Source: Microbaculum sp051390635 (GTDB taxonomy: Bacteria; Pseudomonadota; Alphaproteobacteria; Rhizobiales; Tepidamorphaceae). Taken from it: a DNA stretch of 64,000 bases. The stretch is taken from positions 1-64,000 of the forward strand of contig NZ_JBPODT010000004.1 of assembly GCF_051390635.1 (NCBI RefSeq), written 5' to 3'. Below the pieces are notes generated by a model. It saw nothing but the letters and a program-made list of their open reading frames with translations. It was not told where the DNA came from and made no database searches. Positions 59,091 to 64,000 of this stretch are shown here, one piece after another (position 1 is the first letter of the stretch; every line of letters starts with the position of its first letter). The position numbers and the translations under genes were made by a program.

Positions 59091-60026
59091 ATGAACCTGC
59101 ATCACGCCACCATCCGGCAACTGCGCGGTTTCGAAGCGACCGCACGGACCGGCAGCGTCACCGCCGCCGGGCGGGAACTCGGCCTGACGCCGTCCGCCGT
59201 ATCCCTTCAGCTGAAGCAGCTCGAGGAACTGGCCGGAATGCCGCTCCTGGAGCGGGGGGCGGAGGGCTTCCGGCCGACGGACGCCGGACGCGAACTGCTG
59301 CATGCGGCCGCCCTGATCGAGCTTGCCATCGCCGATTGCGACGAACGGCTCGACGCGATGCGCGGCATCGAGCGCGGCACGGTCCGGGTCGGCGTCGTCA
59401 GCACCGCGAAGTATTTCGCGCCGCAGGCGCTGGCCGCGTTCCTGAAAAAGCATCCGACCGTCGAGATGCAGCTGATCGTCGGGAACCGCGGCGAGACGAT
59501 CGGGGCAATGGCCGACCTGCAGGCCGACTTCGCCGTGATGGGGCGCCCACCGCGCGATATCGAGGTGGAGCAGACGATCATCGGCCCGCACCCGCACGTG
59601 ATCATCGCCCCGCCCGATCATCCGCTCGCCGGCAGACGCGCCATCGCCATGGCCGCGCTCGCCGCGGAGACCTTCCTCGTGCGCGAAAGCGGTTCGGGAA
59701 CGCGGCTCCTGATGGAGCGGCTTCTGGAGACCGCCGGCATCACGCCGCGAAAGGGCGCCGAGATGGGCTCAAACGAGACCATCAAGCAGGCGGTCATCGC
59801 CGGGCTCGGGATCGCGCTGATCTCCGCCCATACCGTCTCCACCGAGGTGGCCGACCGGCGGCTCGCGGTCCTCGACGTGGTGGGCCTGCCGATCATCCGG
59901 CAATGGTATGTCGTCCGGCTGGCCGAAAAGCGGCTGTCTCCGGCCGCCCAGGCACTGTGGGATTTCCTCGCCGGGTCGGGCGCCGGCTTCCTGCCGCACC
60001 TGGAGATGCCGGCCACCCCCCAGTGA
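59091..60026 (+). CDS. cbbR: LysR-family regulator CbbR
   Basis: A 311-residue LysR regulator, divergent from the cbb operon, the standard location of CbbR. HTH: LRGFEATARTGSVTAAGRELGLTPSAVSLQLKQLEE. The effector domain has GVVSTAKYFAPQALAAF, a frequent CbbR stretch, plus GNRGETIGAMADLQADFAVMGRPP. I chose the ATG at 59091; a TTG five codons upstream is possible. Confidence 0.93.
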   Translation: MNLHHATIRQLRGFEATARTGSVTAAGRELGLTPSAVSLQLKQLEELAGMPLLERGAEGFRPTDAGRELLHAAALIELAIADCDERLDAMRGIERGTVRVGVVSTAKYFAPQALAAFLKKHPTVEMQLIVGNRGETIGAMADLQADFAVMGRPPRDIEVEQTIIGPHPHVIIAPPDHPLAGRRAIAMAALAAETFLVRESGSGTRLLMERLLETAGITPRKGAEMGSNETIKQAVIAGLGIALISAHTVSTEVADRRLAVLDVVGLPIIRQWYVVRLAEKRLSPAAQALWDFLAGSGAGFLPHLEMPATPQ

Positions 60027-60099
60027 AGCTGATAGGCCGTGAGCGCGCCACGATTACGTGCTCAAATGGGCATCCTCGATTCGAAACGGCAAAGTTCAG

Positions 60100-62832
60100 A
60101 TGCAGGCTTCGCCAGGAAATACATCCGACCGCCGGTCGGGAGCACGCAGGCTCGCGCGGATCGTATCCGGGGTGATCGGCCTCGCCCTGCTGCTGGCCAT
60201 CGCCGCATTTCTCTTCGGCACGGTCGGGTTCTTCGCGCCGCTGCGCGCCGCGGCGATCGAAAAACTGCTGTCGGCAAGCCTCGGTGCGCCTGTCACGATC
60301 GAGGGCCCCGTGACCTTCGACTGGGGTTCGACCGTCGTCGTCTCCGGTTCGAATATCCGCATCGAGCGGCCGCAGGGCGCCCCCGCCGGCGAGGCCGACA
60401 CGATCGCGGAAGGCGCGATCGGGCTCGGCCTCGATGCGCTGCTGAGCGGCACGCTCGACCTCAGGGCGCTGCGGCTGCACGGCGTTTCGCTCGCTCGCAA
60501 CAGCACCCTGGTCGGTTTCGATCCGGACGCTCCATCGGACGTCAGCATCTCCGATCGCTGGTTCGGCCTGGTGCCCGGCGCGGTGCGGCTCGCCAAGACG
60601 GCCGACATCGCCGTCTCGGATGTCAGCTACCACTACCTAAACCCCGTGTCGGGCTGGGACTTCGACATCGCACTTGCGACCTTCGCCACCGCCAGGGGCG
60701 AGCCGGGGGCACCGTCCACGATCACGGCCTCCGGCACGGTCAACGGCGCGCCCGTCAAGGCCGATGTCGAGGTCCGGCCGCTCGTTGCCGGGGACCGGTC
60801 GCTCGGCGACGGCTTCACCCTCATCGTGACGAGCTCGGGCGGCACCGTCTCGATGCGTAGCATCGTTCCCCGCAACCGGACCGCATCGCTGCGCAGGACC
60901 GCGGTCAGCGCCGACATCACCTCGATTGGCGATTTGCTCGATGCCTTGAAGATCGCCCGGACCGTTGAAGGTACCGCGACGCTTGCCGGCAACATCGATA
61001 GCACCACCGGCGTCTCCGCCCTGCGCGACCTGAACGCGACGCTGGCGCTTGCCGACGGGCCGACCTTCGAGGCCCACGGCGCAATCGACAACCTCGAGGC
61101 GCGAAAAGGCTTCGACGTGATTGTCGAAGCCGAATGGCCGCAGGACGCCGCCGGCAGCGTCGACGACGCCGACCTGCTGAGCTTCGAGGTCCACGCCATC
61201 ACGGGGCGGTTCACTGGCGAACTCTCGGCGCTGGCAATGCGCGACGGATGGATCACCACCAACTTCTTCTCCAACGCGATTCCGCGCCTCGGTCCGATCA
61301 CCGCCGGCGCCATCCGCCGCGACAAGACGGGACGGCTTTCGGTGGAGGACCTGCATGTGCTCGCGGGCCCGGCCGACGCACCGACATTCAACCTGTCCGG
61401 CCGGATCGGCGACCTGCTGCAGCTCGCCGATTTCAACCTGTCGGGCGACATCGCCATTCCGACCGTCGAGGTGCTCGGCATCGCGGTGGCCGATCCGGCG
61501 GCGCTCGGCAAGCTTGCCGGCGCTTTCGGGGTGTCCGATGCCAGCGGCGCGGCCGGTGTAGACCGGCTGACCGCGAGCCTCGCCGGCTCCAGGCTCGCCG
61601 CCGCCAACCTCGAGCTCAGCGCCGACCAGAGCCAGCCGACGCAGACGGGACGGTTCGCGCTGACACTCGACGTGCCGGACTACGCAGCGCTGGCAAAGGC
61701 GATCGGCCTGTCGCCGGAAGCCGTCGGCGCCATCGCCTTCAAGGGTCAGATCGCCCTGAGCGAAGACAGCGGCGACATCGACGGCAGCCTGCGCTTCGGC
61801 AAGACCGCACTGACCGGCGACCTCTCAATCAAGCCGGAAGACGGGCGCCCGCTCATAGGCGGCGACATCTCGACACCGGCCCTGCATGTCGCCGATGTCT
61901 GGCGGCTGGTCGGGATCGGGGCGGCGTTCCAGCAACTGCGCAAGGACAAAAAGGCGCGCACGGAACCGGCGGACGCCACGGCGGATGCCCCGGCGACGGC
62001 CCCCGCGACTGCCGTCGCCGTCGCCCGACCGCGGTTCGACGTCGCCGTCAGCGCGGGCAAGATCGCGGGCGCCAGCGGCGGCGCGGTCAGCAGCGTGTCG
62101 GGGCGGCTGCTCTATGACGAGGGCCTGATGACGGCGAAGTCGTTCGCGCTTCGCTTCGACGGCGGCCATTTCGGTTTCGACGGCCACATGAAGGTGCGCG
62201 AGGCCAGCCGGCCTTTCAGCGCGACCGGACGGATAAATGGGTGGCCGGTCGGCAAGGCCCTGCAGGAACTCGAGATCGACCTACCGATCGAGGGCATCCT
62301 GGAGGCGGCATTCGACGTGTCGTCCTCCGGCGCCTCCGTGCAGACGGCAATCCGGGAGGCCAAGGGCGACATCACGATCCGCCTCGTCGACGGGACGATC
62401 GCCAATCGGCTGATCGATCTGTCGGGGCTGGTGTTGCCGACCTGGCTGTTCGCGCCCTCGGCAAAGACGGGCATGTCACGCGTCGACTGTTTCTCGGCAA
62501 AGGTCGACCTGCAGCCCGGCCTGGCGACGCTGCGGTCGGGAATCGTCGAAACCGACGACGTCATCGTCACGGCGACCGGCCCGATCGACTTCAAGGACGA
62601 CACGATCGATATCGAAGCCAAGCCCAAGGCCCGCGTCGACAACCTGATCCCGATCGTCTCTCCGTTCGCGATCCGCGGTCCGCTGTCGGCACCGAAAGTG
62701 GTGATCGAGGGCGGCGGGGTCGCGGGGCGAGCCATCGCCGAGACACTGGCCCTCCCGCTGAACACGCTCGGTACCCTGCTCGGCGTCGACAGGGCCGACC
62801 CGAAATCGCATTCTTCCTCCGGCGCATGCTGA
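60100..62832 (+). CDS. AsmA-family outer-membrane assembly/lipid transport-like protein
   Basis: A large protein of about 910 residues with one N-terminal membrane helix (LARIVSGVIGLALLLAIAAFLFGTVG) and a long periplasmic beta-rich part, ending in the AsmA C-terminal domain (FDVSSSGASVQTAIREAKGDITIRL, then TGPIDFKDDTIDIEAKPKARV). AsmA-like proteins help maintain the outer membrane, probably by lipid transfer. The start is uncertain: ATG 60100 or GTG 60058. Not visibly linked to the cbb genes. Confidence 0.85.
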   Translation: MQASPGNTSDRRSGARRLARIVSGVIGLALLLAIAAFLFGTVGFFAPLRAAAIEKLLSASLGAPVTIEGPVTFDWGSTVVVSGSNIRIERPQGAPAGEADTIAEGAIGLGLDALLSGTLDLRALRLHGVSLARNSTLVGFDPDAPSDVSISDRWFGLVPGAVRLAKTADIAVSDVSYHYLNPVSGWDFDIALATFATARGEPGAPSTITASGTVNGAPVKADVEVRPLVAGDRSLGDGFTLIVTSSGGTVSMRSIVPRNRTASLRRTAVSADITSIGDLLDALKIARTVEGTATLAGNIDSTTGVSALRDLNATLALADGPTFEAHGAIDNLEARKGFDVIVEAEWPQDAAGSVDDADLLSFEVHAITGRFTGELSALAMRDGWITTNFFSNAIPRLGPITAGAIRRDKTGRLSVEDLHVLAGPADAPTFNLSGRIGDLLQLADFNLSGDIAIPTVEVLGIAVADPAALGKLAGAFGVSDASGAAGVDRLTASLAGSRLAAANLELSADQSQPTQTGRFALTLDVPDYAALAKAIGLSPEAVGAIAFKGQIALSEDSGDIDGSLRFGKTALTGDLSIKPEDGRPLIGGDISTPALHVADVWRLVGIGAAFQQLRKDKKARTEPADATADAPATAPATAVAVARPRFDVAVSAGKIAGASGGAVSSVSGRLLYDEGLMTAKSFALRFDGGHFGFDGHMKVREASRPFSATGRINGWPVGKALQELEIDLPIEGILEAAFDVSSSGASVQTAIREAKGDITIRLVDGTIANRLIDLSGLVLPTWLFAPSAKTGMSRVDCFSAKVDLQPGLATLRSGIVETDDVIVTATGPIDFKDDTIDIEAKPKARVDNLIPIVSPFAIRGPLSAPKVVIEGGGVAGRAIAETLALPLNTLGTLLGVDRADPKSHSSSGAC

Positions 62833-62961
62833 GCGGACGCCTTTCGGTGTCAAACCCACGGCAAAGGTGAATCTACCCGTTGCCAGGGTGCTTTCCAGCA
62901 CGGTTCTGATATGCACCAATAGTCGGCATGGTCTGGTCACGCAGCGGGTGAAATTCGAAGA

Positions 62962-63753
62962 ATGAATACAATGGCAACAGACGAGCTTCTCTACGAGGTC
63001 CGCGGCACCACGGGCTGGGTCACGCTGAACCGGCCGCAGGCGCGCAACGCCCTGACCTTCGCCATGTACGAGGGGCTGGCGGAGGTCTGCTCGTCGATCC
63101 CCGACGACGGTTCGGTCAAGGCGATCGTCGTCATCGGCGCCGGCGAGAAGGCGTTCGCGGCGGGCACCGACATGCGCCAGTTCCGCGATTTCTCCAGCGA
63201 GCAGGACGCCCTCGACTACGAACACCGCATGAGCCGGGTCTTCCACCAGATAGAGACCTGCCCGGTCCCGACCGTCGCGGCGATATCGGGAGCCTGCACC
63301 GGCGGCGGCGCCGGCATCGCGGCGGCCTGCGACCTGCGGATCGCCACCGCCGACATGAAGTTCGGCTTCCCAATCGCCCGCACGCTCGGCAATACGCTGT
63401 CGATCGACAACCTGTCGCGCATGGCCGCGCTGATCGGCATCGGCCGGGTCAAGGAGGCGATTTTCACCGCCAAGCTGATCGGCGCCGAGGATGCGCTGGC
63501 GATCGGCCTCGTCACCGAGGTGGTGCCGGATTACCCCGCCCTCCTCGCGCGCGTCGACGAGCTGACCGCGCAACTCGCCGGCCATGCGCCGCTGACGATG
63601 CGCACGATCAAGGAAGGGCTGCGGCGCCTGCGCGTCCACGGCGCGGAAGCCGAAGACAAGGACCTGATCGTCGAAGCCTATATGAGCGAGGACTTCCGCG
63701 AAGGCATGGAAGCGTTCCTGGCCAAGCGCAAGCCGGACTGGAAGGGCCGCTGA
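62962..63753 (+). CDS. Enoyl-CoA hydratase/isomerase family protein
   Basis: A 263-residue crotonase-fold protein. VTLNRPQARNALTFAMYEGL, AFAAGTDMRQFRDF and ISGACTGGGAGIAAACDLRIATADMKFGFP form the CoA-binding and oxyanion regions. The second catalytic glutamate position is not clear (LGNTLSIDN), so hydratase activity is uncertain. It is followed by a CoA-transferase, 1 base apart, so a short operon continues to the right. Confidence 0.9.
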   Translation: MNTMATDELLYEVRGTTGWVTLNRPQARNALTFAMYEGLAEVCSSIPDDGSVKAIVVIGAGEKAFAAGTDMRQFRDFSSEQDALDYEHRMSRVFHQIETCPVPTVAAISGACTGGGAGIAAACDLRIATADMKFGFPIARTLGNTLSIDNLSRMAALIGIGRVKEAIFTAKLIGAEDALAIGLVTEVVPDYPALLARVDELTAQLAGHAPLTMRTIKEGLRRLRVHGAEAEDKDLIVEAYMSEDFREGMEAFLAKRKPDWKGR

Positions 63754-63754
63754 C

Positions 63755-64000
63755 ATGGGCGTGGCCGCTGAAGGGGGCGCGGCATCGGGCGGCCCGCTCG
63801 AGGGGGTGCGCGTCGTCGAACTCAGCCACATCATGGCGGGGCCGACCTGCGGCCTGATGCTCGCCGACATGGGCGCCGACGTCGTCAAGGTCGAGCGGCC
63901 CACCGGCGACGACACCCGCCGCTTCATCCCGCCCGACGTCAACGGCGAGAGCGCCGCCTTCATGATGATGAACCGCAACAAGCGGGGCATCGCACTCGAC
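63755..64000 (+). CDS. CaiB/BaiF class III CoA-transferase (cut by the window end)
   Basis: The first 82 codons of a class III CoA-transferase, beginning MGVAAEGGAAS and continuing with PLEGVRVVELSHIMAGPTCG, MLADMGADVVKVERP and MNRNKRGIALD, which are the family N-terminal motifs. The catalytic aspartate lies beyond the window. Partner of the crotonase gene, probably activating a carboxylic acid by CoA exchange. Confidence 0.9.
   Translation, partial: MGVAAEGGAASGGPLEGVRVVELSHIMAGPTCGLMLADMGADVVKVERPTGDDTRRFIPPDVNGESAAFMMMNRNKRGIALD

Noticed and set aside
1..64000. tRNA, rRNA, CRISPR array, insertion sequence or prophage
   Set aside because: I read for T-loop-like sequences, regularly spaced repeats, transposase and integrase motifs and recognised none; a dedicated tRNA/ncRNA scan could still reveal small RNAs.

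Overview
The window is about 64 kb of GC-rich DNA from a metabolically versatile, probably facultatively autotrophic alphaproteobacterium, most likely Hyphomicrobiales-like. This rests on the red-type (form IC) cbb operon with cbbX, the alphaproteobacterial extragenic palindromes at 34.5 kb, the osmolyte (NAGGN) operon and the dense catabolic gene content. The taxonomy is inference. I recognised no rRNA, tRNA, CRISPR array, insertion sequence or prophage.

Layout. (1) 0.2-7.0 kb: a respiration and nitrosative-stress block with DUF488, a small membrane protein, a hemerythrin, an NsrR-like Rrf2 regulator overlapping ccoN, then ccoNOQP, a tiny membrane protein, a DUF2189 protein and a hexameric tyrosine-coordinated heme protein. 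Two matching palindromes (190-211 and 1758-1779) look like operators for the regulator. (2) 7.0-16.3 kb: a catabolic module with a cupin, an alpha/beta hydrolase, a TRAP transporter (dctP, dctM, dctQ), a luciferase-like monooxygenase, an 897-residue MalT/LuxR-type regulator and a flavin reductase. Four copies of one directional palindrome precede its transcription units. (3) 16.4-27.3 kb: a group 3b-type NiFe hydrogenase (beta, an added cNMP-binding-fold protein, gamma, delta, alpha) with its maturation protease, facing a convergent hypCABDFE operon.

(4) 27.5-39.8 kb: an amide-uptake block. It has an acyl-CoA ligase, an ABC ATPase fused in frame to an amidase, the remaining branched-chain-type ABC genes, a flotillin, a cytosolic AmiC-like sensor and a MarR regulator. 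A repeated AT-rich element occurs upstream of marR and upstream of the flotillin gene. (5) 40.0-45.9 kb: an L,D-transpeptidase, then a cupin / hydroxyacyl-CoA dehydrogenase / SDR / two-cyclase catabolic operon, a LysR gene broken by one in-frame stop, and a MarR gene. (6) 46.1-50.9 kb: the three-gene NAGGN osmoprotectant operon behind a leader with a strong intrinsic terminator. (7) 51-60 kb: the Calvin-cycle operon cbbF-P-T-A-L-S-X with divergent cbbR. (8) 60.1-64 kb: an AsmA-like protein, an enoyl-CoA hydratase and a class III CoA-transferase cut by the window edge.

How it fits together: the hydrogenase may exchange electrons between H2 and NADP(H), the cbb operon fixes CO2, and the cbb3 oxidase respires at low oxygen under apparent nitric-oxide-responsive control. 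Three separate catabolic modules each carry their own transporter or regulator. The least familiar units are the palindrome-marked monooxygenase regulon and the ABC ATPase-amidase fusion.
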